This document shows positions 43,560 to 57,623 of a stretch of DNA of 64,000 bases, piece by piece. The stretch is from Phycomyces nitens (taxonomy: Eukaryota > Mucoromycota > Mucoromycetes > Mucorales > Phycomycetaceae). The notes beneath the pieces are model-generated. The model ran no database searches. It was not told the origin of the DNA and saw nothing but the letters and a program-made list of their open reading frames with translations. A program made the translations under genes and the position numbers. Position 1 is the stretch's first letter. Every line of letters begins with the position of its first letter. Location of the stretch: positions 2,418,001 through 2,482,000 of the forward strand of contig JAHRBC010000006.1 of assembly GCA_022702545.1 (NCBI GenBank), given 5' to 3'.

Positions 43560-45224
43560 ATGGTATGCATGTTACCACAAATGACAAGAATTCTATTAAT
43601 AATAATAATAAAGATTACACATGTCTACATGCACTTGTGACTTAATTTAATTAACAGCTCGTCCTTTTAGTCTGTTCTATTGGAAACATCTCTGGGTGAC
43701 ATTGTCATTGATCTCTTTACCGAAGAATGCCCAAAAACAACACTCAACTTTCTCAAACTCTGCAAAATCAAATACTACAACTTCTCGCCCTTTCACAATG
43801 TCCAAAAAGACTTTATGGCCCAGACTGGTGATCCTACCGGAAAAGGAGAAAAGGGAGAATCGATCTACGGCATTCTCGAGGGACCTTCCAAGAGATACTT
43901 TCCTGCCGAAATCAACCCCAAGCTTAAGCACACCAAACGAGGTACGGTCTCAATGGCCGTTGCTCAGGATGCATCGGTTGAGAGTGGTGGTGTGAGTGGA
44001 AGCCAGTTCTTTATTACACTCGCAGATGATCTGGACTACCTGGACGGAAAGTATACTGTGTTTGGTGAGGTTGCTGAGGGTTTCGACGCGCTGGAAAAGA
44101 TCAACGAGGCTTATTGTGATAATAAGGGCCGACCCTACAGAGATATTCGTATTCGACATACTGTTATTCTCGATGATCCTTTTCCAGATCCTAAAGGCCT
44201 TGTGATTCCTGATGCTTCACCTGTGCCCACTAAAGAGCAACTTGAATCGATGCGGATTGCTGAAGATGAAGAGATTGAAGAGCAGGGTGATCCAGAAGAA
44301 ATTGAGAACAGACGGAGAGAGCGCGAGGCAAGGGCTCATGCCTTGACGCTGGAGATGGTTGGCGATTTGCCATTTGCTGAAGTGAAGCCGCCGGAAGATG
44401 TTTTATTTATCTGTAAACTGAACCCAGTTACGCGTGATGAGGATCTGGAGATGATTTTTTCTCGGTTTGGACACATTAATAGTTGTGAGATCATCCGTGA
44501 TCGTCAGACTGGTGATTCTCTTTGTTACGCATTTATTGAATTTGACAAAAAGGAAGATGCCGAAGAGGTAAAAAAAAAAAACAATAACATGCATTTCTAT
44601 GATTCATACTCATCATTGCCATTGTGTGTGTGTGTGTGAACGAATTGATTTTGAATGTTCATTTAGGCTTATTTCAAGATGCAATCTGTACTAATCGATG
44701 ATCGTCGTATCCATGTCGACTTTTCGCAATCTGTTTCCAAACTGCATCGTGACTGGATAACTAAGCGTTTACAAGGTGGTAATGAGTCAATGGGAGGATT
44801 TGATAACTTGCAGAAAAGGACGCGTTACAGAGAGGGCGAGGGAGGTAATTCACGTGGGGCAGATTACGATCTTGTGTTTGACTCTGAGGAGAGGGGTCCT
44901 GATAAGAAACGAACGAAATCCGAGCCAAAGCATGACAAGACAAGCCCAGAAGACAGGTCTGAACAATATCGATCAGAACGAAGACCTGAACATAGATCAG
45001 ACTACAGAAACAGTCGGTCTGAGAGAAAGTCAGACTACAGATCTGAAAGGCGTTCAGACAATAGGGACAGTCGCTCAGACAATAGGGATCATCGATCAGA
45101 CAATAGGGACAGTCGCTCGGACAATAGGGATCATCGATCAGACTATTACTCTAGTAATCGCTCGGATAATAAGGATCGTAAAAGAGAATATAGAGACGAT
45201 AGGTCGGATAAACGAAGACGGTAA
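43560..45224 (+). CDS. PPIL4: Peptidyl-prolyl isomerase-like 4 (cyclophilin-RRM protein)
   Basis: Nuclear cyclophilin with an RNA-binding domain (PPIL4; Cyp6 in fission yeast), associated with splicing and transcription. Exons: 43,560-43,562 (the ATG alone), 43,671-44,567, 44,667-45,224, giving 485 residues. Residues 1-165 are the cyclophilin fold ([31 protein letters not shown]). The usual catalytic Arg of the F-H-R box is Asn (FHNV), as in human PPIL4, so isomerase activity may be weak. The RRM (about 243-320) has RNP2 LFICKL and RNP1 CYAFIEF, and is split by intron 2. The tail is a basic R-S-D-N-R-D repeat region ([18 protein letters not shown]) ending DKRRR. The first start is preferred because the sequence MSVLLETS joins perfectly through a GTATGC...TTTTAG intron. 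Confidence 0.93.
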
Positions 45225-45415
45225 AACCAAACGGTAGATAGATAATGTCTTGCAGTTAAATATAATAAAATATACTAAAAATATGGACCACTTTATTCGT
45301 TAAATAGTCATGTAAAAGTTTTTTGTTAAAAAAAAAAGAAGTGTAGTTCGGTGGGATATTTGGATATAGCAAGGGAGAATAGACCATTGGATATGAACGT
45401 AAATAACCAGTTGGC

Positions 45416-46371
45416 TTATTGTCTGCGATGATCAATGAGGGTGGGAGCCTCACTAAAGGTTGGACTCGAAGTGTTGTTCATTCTGGGCGTCTGGTATCCA
45501 ATGATCGTCAGAGGTGTGTCAAGAATATTAGATTGCTGTGTCTTGAGCTGGGCAACAAGTTTTGTAAGGTGGATATGAGAAAGTACAACATATAAAGCCT
45601 ATGGTATTGTAAGTAGCTTGCCAAGGTAATGTTAACGATAAACCTACACATATCGAAACATCGCGTACAAGAGCCATGGCGGCAGTCAAATGAGTTAGTT
45701 TGATATCAACCTGGCAAATGGAAGATACGAGTGAATGTGAAGAGTGGTCTGCGGACATTATCTTTTGTTCGCAATCATGAATAGAATCACTGGCGCTCAT
45801 TAGCATGCGCATCATATTGATTCCCTTGCAACTGCAATTGATGGCAAAGAAGAAAAGGCCTGGTCTCCAATAGTGATAGGCTAGAGAGAGTTTGGTCTGA
45901 TTTAATCATTGTTAGTTTGGTGCTCTGTGGAATACAATCTACTCACAGTAGACATGACGACCATATCGAATAAAAGGCAAAACATCATGATGGAGCTAGT
46001 GATTATAATGACTACTGCGCCTGCAGGGATAGAACGATAATCTCCACTCGAATAATTTGCTGTACATGTAATGTGGTTTGTAGATGGACAAGATAATGAA
46101 TGAATGAATATATATATATATATATATAAACAATTCTCCTTTTCCGTGGTATAGTTGCCTACCTTCAATTATATGATTTCCAGAATCATAAAAGTCTTGA
46201 AAGATGCTCAACTATTTACTGTCAGAATCGGCGGTGTTGGTTTAGGAAAGGTGTACTTACAAGATATATTGCATTCATACTCAAGGCACACATCTTATTC
46301 CATGTGTAAAGGTTGCCCATTCTTTGGCTAATAGTCGTTGTTTGGGCACATATTCTCGGTTGATCAGACAT
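45416..46371 (-). CDS. Small multi-pass membrane protein, five exons, unrecognised
   Basis: Exons inferred: 46,371-46,261, 46,211-46,163, 46,059-45,947, 45,896-45,648 and 45,598-45,416. All introns are GT...AG (49-103 nt), phases agree throughout, and the total of 705 nt gives 234 residues. About three or four hydrophobic segments are visible: around residues 33-45, AGAVVIIITSSIMMFCLLFD, YHYWRPGLFFFAINCSC, and VSICALYVVLSHI near the C-terminal third. The C-terminal tail is polar (NNTSSPTFSEAPTLIDHRRQ). I do not recognise the family. It lies tail to tail with the cyclophilin gene, about 190 bp apart. The consistent phase across five exons is the main evidence. Confidence 0.7.
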
Positions 46372-46622
46372 AATACAGATATAGATAATGATATACGGTT
46401 ATATCTATCTACTTATATACGTGTGTGTATACATATATACACAAAGAGAAGGAAAGGATGCCGGGTTGTTTGAAAGATCAAGAATTCAATACATTTTCAT
46501 TTCATCCAGTACAGCATTTTATGCGCAATGCCATTGAATTCACAAAATGCAATGTATAGTATTTTAATTGTCTTTATATATATATATATATATGTGTTTG
46601 TATGTGTTTATGTTTTGCCCGA

Positions 46623-47667
46623 CTAAGCATCATTGGCCAAAACTGACTCTAATGTCTCTACTGCACTCTGCTCAATGATGATCTTATCGTATGTCAAGAG
46701 GTCCAAGACGTTTGTGTCCTCGACGTGAATAACTTCACAGCGGGGGATGTTGCGTGCAGCCAACTCAAGGCTAGGGTTGCACTCATTCATAACTACCAAC
46801 AGGGTGGGTTCTCCATAGGCCTGATCAATCAGTCTAGCCAATTCACGGGATTTGGGGGATGTGTATTCCTGGAGGGATTGGACGACAATCAACTGGTCCT
46901 GGACATACTTTGTACTCAAGGCAACACGCAGACCTAATTCCTGGACCTTTCTAGGCAGATCTGTGCTGTGGTCTCTAGGCTTGGGTCCAAAGGCAATACC
47001 ACCTTAATAATCCAAAATAGAAAAAAATAAAAATCAATTCTTGTCCATTCCAAGAGATACACTTATTTGCCTTGGATCCAGCATCTTATTCTCCTAAATT
47101 ACTCTTAAAAGTTTTATTTACCTCCTCTGATGTGGGGTGCTCTCAAACTACCCATTCTTGCCTTTCCTCGGCCCTTTTGTGGTGCGGCTTTCTTTGAGGA
47201 ACCGCGGACATCAGCACGACCCTTTGTGGACTGAGTTCCCTGTCTCATGCCATCACGCTGCCAGACAACAACACGATGAAGAATATCTCTGCGAAGAGGT
47301 ACGTCAAAGACGCTACGATCAAGGTTGACTATCGAAACAGGTTCGCTGGTGTTAAAGTCGCGGAGGAAAGCTTGGACATGAGGTGCGAATGGAGAGACGG
47401 CTTTATATTATTAATTTTTTGGTAGGATAGACATATGCATTAAGTTGGCAATTCCGGCAGGTTGTGTTTGTTTGTTTGTTTACCTTTTGGTACTGTCTCT
47501 GCAATGGACGCAAAGGCACACTTTTGCACAGCAGTGGCCTAGGTTGTTGCACAGAATTATTGGTGGTAAATGTACTGAATTATTCAATCCAATGAGGCGT
47601 GGGTAATTACCTTGAGGGCAGCTGACGCAGAGCCTGCTGCATTAGAGAATGCTTTCAAAAACGACAT
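46623..47667 (-). CDS. Mitochondrial ribosomal protein uL4
   Basis: Large-subunit ribosomal protein of the L4 family, mitochondrial type. Exons: 47,667-47,611, 47,538-47,484, 47,400-47,122 and 47,002-46,623, all GT...AG, giving 256 residues. The start MSFLKAFSNAAGSASAALK resembles a mitochondrial targeting peptide. The family core is visible: NLDRSVFDVPLRRDILHRVV, KGRADVRGSSKK and KGRGKARMGSLRAPHIRGG (the extended loop lining the exit tunnel), then the Rossmann-like C-terminal half. Length and loop fit the bacterial/mitochondrial form rather than cytosolic uL4. An ordinary housekeeping gene; fungal names are MRPL4 or YML6, used inconsistently, so no symbol is given. Confidence 0.9.
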
Positions 47668-50297
47668 TACAAAAGTGTACAAGAAAAGCTAAGGGAGGAA
47701 CAAAAAGACAAAAACACAGAGACGAGTAGTCACAGCATGGTCCAATTTCATTGCCCGCTCTCTTTTTTTGTAAAGATATAGGAACATTGGTTTTCATACA
47801 CTGTATTTTCGCTAATTATTTTGTTGGTTTGCAGATATCATTTATTTCTTTTTACCAGAATATTTTTATATTTGTAGTTTATCATGCTGGTGACCCTAAA
47901 AAATGTATGGTTTATACTCATAATACATGACTTGTACTTAAATTAGTGTCATTTTAGAAACAAGCTTTGCAAGGATGGTTGAATGCTAGAATCTAGTTGT
48001 TTTTTATTTTATTGACTGATCCGATATTATTCTGCAAGGGAAATAAATTGACAGATTAATAAAAACAAAAGGTTTTTTAGTGTCAATGATACAAAAGAAT
48101 ATGACTTGTAGATAATATGGATATATTTGCTCCAGTCCATAGTATCACAGTGTGCGGTCCTGTTATAAGCATGTAATATTTGAGCAGTATGTAGACAATA
48201 GTTTGGCTAGTTTTTTTGGAATAACTAAAATACCAAGACAATGAGCGCAATGGCCAACAATCAAGGTACCGATAATAAAGCATATACCAGACCGTCTTTG
48301 ATATCTTTACCCTTTTTTTGTATTTATTTCACAGGACATTTATACCAACTCCCTAACAGCTCCACAGATTTGACAGCTTGCTATGTTAATTAAGCTTTGA
48401 AATCAAGGATTCTGCTGGGTATTTCTCTCTTTTTTCTTCTTCTTCTTCTACATGTATTTTTAAACTGGTTTCGTTAGAAAATAAAATATCCCTATAATTC
48501 ACGTTTATTTTTGGCACGAACTCACAGATGAGTCAACCAGTCCTGCAGTTCCTTGTGTTTGTAGAATGCGGCTAGTCTTACTTTTTTCTTTAAAATACCT
48601 AGGCCTAAATGACCCGACACATTTAGATACAATTGATTGTTTTGAGATGGAAATCGTAAAATGCCGTGGGCAATATATTTGTTTATTTTATTTTCAAACA
48701 TACCCAATATATGTATATATATGTAAACTTTTATTATTCCTATTATTACTGCTATTCATTCTAGTCTTTTTTTTTTATTAGTTTTTTATTAAAGTGGACT
48801 GTCCCTGGTCGAATTGTTTCCATAGAAACCAACCCATCGATTTCACAATCGACGTTACGTACTCATAGTGTATTATAAATATATACATATATAATAATAA
48901 AGAAGCAGCTTTTGGCGCTCGGTGGCAATGTGTGGATTAGAGTAGACTCTTTGGTTGGTGTTGTTGCTTCTTTTTTTTTTAATATTGACCGCAGACCATT
49001 TTATAGTTTTGAAGCATGAATATATTTATCAACTAGCAATGTAAATATAGAGACCAGATCCTTGAAGATATTATAGGAATCAGGGATAAGTATTCTTGAA
49101 TTTTTCAAAAAAAAGTTTAATAGATAACGATATTATACAGATTACTGATTAGATTGTGGCAGTCAAAATGTAGACAACAAGCTTTACAAGAATCTGCGCA
49201 TTGTCACTGTTGAGCAACCTGGCACGAGAATATTTATAAAAAGAGAGTTGAATAATTGAACGAAAATGCCAAAAAGCATGGTTTGGTTTAAAGGAGTTTT
49301 TTTTTTGCTTTAAAAGAATGCAATAATTACATTTCTTGGGATCCACTCTGCCAAATAGATATCACCATTTACAATTTCCACCTAAAAGACTGTATTTGAT
49401 TTCCACCTGACTTGCAAATTCAAATTTGTACAAATTTGAATTCATCTGAATACTGCTAAAAGGTCAGTTACCAGCCTGCTTACATGGCCACTCTTGTAAA
49501 CGAGAATCGATGTTTGCCGTGAATTCTATAATATATTATTTTTTTGGCCGTACCACAAACCACTCGTAGAATAAATAAAGTGTGATATTCATATCTGTGT
49601 GAGTGTAACAGTGCCAGTTGTGCGACTATAAACATCCCCAGTGTTCTTTTTTTTCCTTTAAAAAAAATAGCCGTTGACAAAAGACCCAAACCATCATAAT
49701 CGACACCCTTTCTTTCTACGACAAGTCTTTATAGTCAATACATGCCAAAGAAGAAGAAGAAAAAGGCATAATGTGCCTTGCAAAAATACTAAATTTCAAC
49801 TTATTCGATTTTTCTGCTTTGGAAAAAAACCTAAAAATTATTATTGAATTCAAAAACCTGCATTTTGATGAATGGCATAGACAACCCTGGGTTTGGCTCA
49901 TCTGGCCGAATTGAACAAAGTGGCCATGGCGCCTATTTCGCAATTCGAGGCTCGTACTGAATTTGACAAGTACGACTGCTTGTCGATGGGAGATACTGGC
50001 CATCCTGTGCACGTGCCTTTCAAGAATCAGTTCATCATATTGCCTACCCCAAGCCAAAAAAAAAAGCCATTTGTACAAACGGAAAAGTCACGTGCTTAAC
50101 ACAGACCATCCATCAGCCCGCACAGTGACTTGATTTCATCGAGTTTGGCTTTCTTCAACCCTTGTCCTTTATCTTTTTTTTTCTCTTCTTCTTGCTTTAT
50201 TCTATTTTGCTCCACACCAGATCAAAGGCTTTTGTTCCTCATAATCTGCCACTTTACACAAACTTGCATATAATATACAACGCACACCTGGGATACA
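47668..50297. other. Long intergenic region
   Basis: AT-rich, with A/T runs and a TA repeat. No conserved gene recognised. A possible spliced microprotein at 48,241-48,393 is listed separately. A short rightward open stretch at 49,893-50,099 without an ATG and an overlapping leftward frame were not accepted. Confidence 0.5.
48241..48393 (+). CDS. Candidate 27-residue microprotein, two exons
   Basis: ATG at 48,241, exon 1 to 48,265, a 69-nt intron from GTACCG to TTTCACAG, exon 2 from 48,335 to the TAA at 48,391-48,393. It would encode MSAMANNQGHLY followed by QLPNSSTDLTACYVN. The intron has a good polypyrimidine tract and the junction keeps frame, but so short a product could arise by chance or be the start of a longer transcript. 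Confidence 0.2.
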   Translation: MSAMANNQGTDNKAYTRPSLISLPFFCIYFTGHLYQLPNSSTDLTACYVN

Positions 50298-50759
50298 ATG
50301 ACCAATAAACGTAGTTATCCCGAAGAGCTAATCGCCACTCCTGAAAAGCGCCCATGTCTTGAAGAACCTAATCTGGTCAACGAATTGACAAGTGTACTAG
50401 CTGAGATCAAGAGCACACCATCGTCAGGCCAGATCTCGGCGGAACTTCTTGAGAACTTAAAGGGTCTTATGCTCCAGATCGAGCGTCTGTCGTCAGATAA
50501 ATCAAACACAAGAGCAAGGGAAATGAAGGATGAGAGTGATCGATGTTTGGAATCATGGTTCGATGATCTGTTGGCCCAGTGCGAGGCAGACGGGGAGTTG
50601 GACTGGAATGAGCTTGAGCTGGAACTTAGCGATGATGACGAAGATACCTTGGCCTTGGCCCTGGCTTTACAAGAAGACCATGATGATGAGGGAGAGATTA
50701 TTGATATCGAGGAAGTAAGCGACAGTGTCGAGACCCCAAGTTCTGTAAGGGTTGTATGA
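50298..50759 (+). CDS. Acidic hypothetical protein (153 aa)
   Basis: Single exon. It starts MTNKRSYPEELIATPEKRPC, has a Leu-rich helical middle (SAELLENLKGLMLQIERLSS), a Trp-containing segment (CLESWFDDLLAQCEADGELD) and a strongly acidic C terminus. DEDTLALALALQEDHDDE resembles a ubiquitin-interacting motif, but with Gln where the conserved Ser should be. The KR pairs near the N terminus could be a nuclear signal. Family not recognised. It is followed by a TTAATTAATTAATT run. Confidence 0.65.
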   Translation: MTNKRSYPEELIATPEKRPCLEEPNLVNELTSVLAEIKSTPSSGQISAELLENLKGLMLQIERLSSDKSNTRAREMKDESDRCLESWFDDLLAQCEADGELDWNELELELSDDDEDTLALALALQEDHDDEGEIIDIEEVSDSVETPSSVRVV

Positions 50760-51352
50760 TTAATTAATTAATTAAAAAAAAGGTATGTGGATAAAGTGGT
50801 CTATAGATTGGCTTGCTAACCAGCAGTTGTTTAGTTTTGTGGGCATCCCCAGCTTGTTCTGCCATAGTTTTTCTTTTCTTATATATTTTCTTCGTTTGTG
50901 TGAATACCAAGTCATTTATTTCCCAGTCTCCCTCCCTCAATCTCTTCTATTTACTTTTGCAAATAAATTGGGTAACTTTTTTTACATTACAGCCTTGACT
51001 ACTGTAGATTCTAACATGTTCTCCTCAAAGTCTACTAGGCATCTTCCAGATAACCACTTGCAACTGACTCATACAAATATGTGTCTAATCTCTATCTTTT
51101 GTTCGATCGACTTCTACAGCCTCTTGGTGGGACAAGTATGGGATTCAAACAAGTGGGGTTCCAGTTGCACGTCCGGCACAGACTCCCTTACCTGACCACC
51201 AAAAGAGAAAAAACGCCCACACACATATATACACAATTGCCCTGATCTCGTTTGACTCTAGAGGTTAGTTTTTATATGTATCCCAAAAATATTCTGGCTT
51301 TTATATTATAGATATTGGGTATATATATATACATATATATATACATTACACC
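50760..51352. other. Intergenic, 3' flanks of two convergent genes
   Basis: T-rich stretches and TA repeats. The open frames present are hydrophobic low-complexity readings. No gene called. Confidence 0.5.
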
Positions 51353-52028
51353 TTAAAAGCTTTCCAGAGTCATTTGCTTCACCACATCCGTATTTTCAAC
51401 CACAGCCAAAAACTCCTCGAAGCTGACCTTTCCGTCCTTATCCTTGTCAGCCTCCATGATGGTCTTGTCAATGATCTGCTGGAGCTGGTTATCCTTAAGG
51501 TTGTTGCCGACCATCATCTTTAGTACCAAGAAAAATTCGCCATTCGAAATGAATCCGTCACGATCAATGTCATACACCTTGAATGCAACTATTGGCACAG
51601 CCACAGTTTGAATCGGTCAGCCATCTGTTGGGCTTGACTTTTTATTTATTTATTTATATATAACTTACAAGCTAACTTCTCTCGTCGATTACCACGGGCA
51701 CTAAAGGCACTCAATCCCTTGATGAATTCATTGAAATCGACATCACCATTGCCATCTTCATCAAAAATGGCAATCATTCGAGCTGCCAAGGGATTATTGG
51801 CAATCTGTGGAATGGCCAAAAACTCTTCACTGTCAATCGATCCAGAATGATTCTTGTCGAGTTTTATAAAGCGTTTGTACAGGCGCTGAACCTCTTCCGC
51901 CGAAACTAGAGACCCAAGAATACGATTAATGAATAGACTGGTGAGTTGGTGGCCCAGTACAGATTCTTTATTGGCTTACAATTGGAAGAGTTTACAATGT
52001 CTTCGAGTTGAGATCCTGACTGGCCCAT
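51353..52028 (-). CDS. CNB1: Calcineurin B regulatory subunit
   Basis: Calcium-binding regulatory subunit of calcineurin, the Ca2+/calmodulin-activated phosphatase that controls morphology, stress response and drug tolerance in fungi. Exons 52,028-51,980, 51,905-51,669 and 51,588-51,353 give 173 residues, the usual length. Four EF-hands are visible: [36 protein letters not shown] and [12 protein letters not shown]. The N terminus MGQSGSQ has Gly2 and Ser6, compatible with N-myristoylation. The junction [14 protein letters not shown] confirms the last splice site. No lesions. Confidence 0.95.
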
Positions 52029-52647
52029 ATTTGTTATATGGATAAATAAATAAACTACAGGAGAATGGAAATAAAAGAAAAAGGAAGAATGGCTTAGAGT
52101 TGCCTGATCTCAAAATCCCCATGTTATATTCGTTGCGTCACAAGGATCGTGCCCTTCAATTAGAACTTGAACTTGTTGTTAGCCACTTTGGTCTTTTATG
52201 TTGATCTGCAACAATCTCAGCCAAGAAAAATGTACAGCCATCAATCAAACAATGGACTCAAGACACAATCATTGTAAAAGGGCCCTGTTTCTCCAAACAG
52301 TCTGGTGTTTAGAAACCGTCATGGATTGGCTGCCGAAAGAAATCAGCTACTTCCATTGGCTATAAGTCAGCCAGTCTCAAGGCACTTCTTTGATGGCTAC
52401 CAGAAAACCAAGGCTTCTGTGGTGTCACTTTATCTGACAGGATCCATTAATGAATGTCCGACAACAATCAACAGTTTTGGATCAAGTGTTTACAGAAATG
52501 CCAATTCAAACGCTAGTTTATAGACAAAAGACTTTATCATTCAAAGAAAAAAAAGCATCTCTTTTTAATATCTTGCCACCAGATTCAGTATACAAGGTAG
52601 GGTTCTATTTACAATAATAATAATAATAATAAAAGTTTAAAGCCATT
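52029..52647. other. Intergenic between calcineurin B and the SANT gene
   Basis: Contains the divergent flank of calcineurin B. A short rightward frame at 52,305-52,523 has no known motif and is not called. An (AAT)n tract lies at 52,612-52,633. Confidence 0.5.
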
Positions 52648-53372
52648 CTAATCCGTCTCCATGTCTTGGGACACGTCTTGGCCTGTCAATTCTTTTTCTA
52701 CAAAGCCAGCATCGTCATAGACCAAGACACCTTGCTTCCATGCACCGTACTTGAGTCCAATATCCTTGTTCCTTTCATACTCTCTCATGATAGCCTCCTC
52801 GTTGCCTTTCCAATCACGATACAGCTGGAGGTTCTGGCGTCCGATCAACCGGATGCACTTTACACGCAGATCGTTTGTAGACTAGCCCAATCTCTGTTAG
52901 AAGAAGAAGAAGAAGAAGAAGAAGAAGAAAAAGCGAATGGCTTATGACATGCTTACCCATTTCGGTAACAGTTCTTTGGACATTTCGCCAAAGTGACCAA
53001 TTCCATACTGCTCAATACCCTGAATCAGCAAGCTCTTTTCGACTTCGGTCCATTTGCGTGCCTCTTCTCGCTTTAGACCCTTTGGAGGACGAAAGTAGCT
53101 AATCAATCATGAACATTAATATTTTAATTTTTTTTTAAAAATTTCATATATATACATATATATGTATATATATGTATATATGCATGTATTTACTCTTGAT
53201 TCAATGTGCCATCCTCATGAATCATATTCTTTGTGATTTCGAATTCTGGACGGACACAGAATTTGAGGCGAAAGTTCTTGACCCATTCTTGCTTGTCTTT
53301 GAGCGTCTGTTCTTCGGCACTAAGGATAGGGCTAGATTGCTCTTTTTTTGGATTGATTGTGGAATCGTCCAT
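52648..53372 (-). CDS. SANT/Myb-like domain protein
   Basis: Exons 53,372-53,194, 53,098-52,957 and 52,881-52,648 give 184 residues (an in-frame ATG at 53,387 would add five). Exon 2 carries a Myb/SANT-type helix set: REEARKWTEVEKSLLIQGIE then QYGIGHFGEMSKELLPKW, with spaced Trp residues. It joins STNDLRVKCIRLIGRQNLQL, the third helix region. The C-terminal part is charged (YRDWKGNEEAIMREYERNKD) and ends in a short acidic tail. Probably a chromatin or transcription factor, but the specific family is not recognised. The acceptor of intron 2 follows a long run of CTT triplets (GAA on the + strand, 52,903-52,929). Confidence 0.8.
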
Positions 53373-53770
53373 AATGTAGTAATTCAAAAAACAAAAATGC
53401 TAATCGATCACAGGCTCACATCTAGTTTTTTTTTTAATTTTTATTTTTTTATATTGCTGTAGATTTCTTTAAAGACGCGACGTGATGTACGGAGATTTAA
53501 TATGCTCCTTTGAAGTCTGTAAAGGCACTATGGAGATAAGACCAACGGCAAACATACACACACGTACATATATATATATATATATATATATATTACGCTG
53601 CGCAAATATTTACTTGTCGAAAACAATAAGAGAGGAGGGAGGGAGGGGGGAGGTACATACATAATATAACAAGGGAGCAAGCAATTATTTGGTAAATTAA
53701 TGAGCGTAAAAAGTAAATAGACAAAAGGGGTGTAGGAGAGATATACAAAGAAGATGGAGAAGTCAAGATT

Positions 53771-56505
<2,735 letters not shown>

Positions 56506-57623
56506 GTCTATCTGGAGGAACCAAGTCAGAAGGTAATATTAAAGAAAATGTGAATCCAAAACCTTCATTTTTAAAAAATAAACTAAAATAATAAAAAAAA
56601 GGGTGTGACGCTTTTTTTCTTTCTTGATCTCTTGTCTGTCTGGATTTGTAGGGCATAATGGTTTTTGATCATGTAAAAATATTATAATATATGGTTTGCT
56701 AATTGGGCTCATGGTACATGTCCAAGGTACCTCTTTAACTTTACAAGGTACTTGTTGTCATCAATTCGATAAAGGCTGTATTTATATTGACTTTTTGTTC
56801 ATTTAAGCGAAAGCCACATTACCATGTATGGATCCCATTGTTCTATTGCGGTGATTTTTTGTCTAGAAAATCCAACACTCTATTGTGAATACCAACCAGC
56901 ACTAGAAAACGGCATTCCCTTTGGACTGGGCGCCTTTTGCAGCTTTTTTTTTGTTTTCCGAGGTCAGTCCAGCCATGAGTTGACGCCAACACACAGGCAG
57001 TCTTGTTGACATTTGCAAATGTTATTTGGCAATTTATAATATGAATATATATGTATATATGTATATTTCCAATATATTTTGTCAACCCACAAACTGGTCC
57101 AATTTAGTCTAATCGTACGCTTTTTGTCTTTCTTTTTAACTTAAATTTTTATCGACACCACAATACGCCTGTCATTCAACTGGACACAGTGCTTCAAATA
57201 TCAATTGTATAACTTTGACTGCAAAATATATTCCCTTTTTCAGAATGTACGCATTCTATTCTACCTTTTGCTTTATCTTTTACAGCCATTTATATACCAC
57301 ATTTTAAACACCACCAGACTCTCTAACCGAAAATAAAAAAAAATATTCTCAAGGTCTACCTTGATCCATCTGTACAACCCCAATTTTCGCTTGTGTCTAG
57401 ATCGGCGAACTAGCCTTCCGGACGTTACTCAAGTTAGATCCGGTGCAATTGACTCTGTAGCAGATCTTGTCCAAATCACTTGGTGGCCACTGTGCCGTGT
57501 CTAGAGATATAAAACAAGGCATCGTGCCCTTTACTTTTCAGCACACGGCCAATTTCTGCCATTCAACAACTACATTTATTCAGGATTTCTACTAGTTTTA
57601 TATCTTGAAAATATAAAATCCTT
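56506..57623. other. Intergenic
   Basis: Upstream region of the demethylase gene and 3' flank of the next leftward gene. TA repeat near 57,045-57,066. A GC-richer patch at 57,355-57,500 was checked for a tRNA or conserved frame and none was found. Confidence 0.5.

Noticed and set aside
49893..50099. Rightward 68-codon open stretch (VAMAPISQFEARTEF) and overlapping leftward 120-codon frame
   Set aside because: The rightward stretch has no ATG and no convincing splice partner; the leftward frame has no known motif. The evidence is insufficient to call either.
51105..51200. tRNA-like or structured RNA patch: CTTTTGGTGG pairs with CCACCAAGAG, and TTTGAATCCC resembles a B box
   Set aside because: No consistent D-arm, anticodon arm or T-stem can be drawn, so it is not a tRNA. 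It may be a chance inverted repeat.
57355..57500. GC-richer patch considered as a tRNA or small gene
   Set aside because: No cloverleaf, A/B box pair or open frame with known motifs was found.
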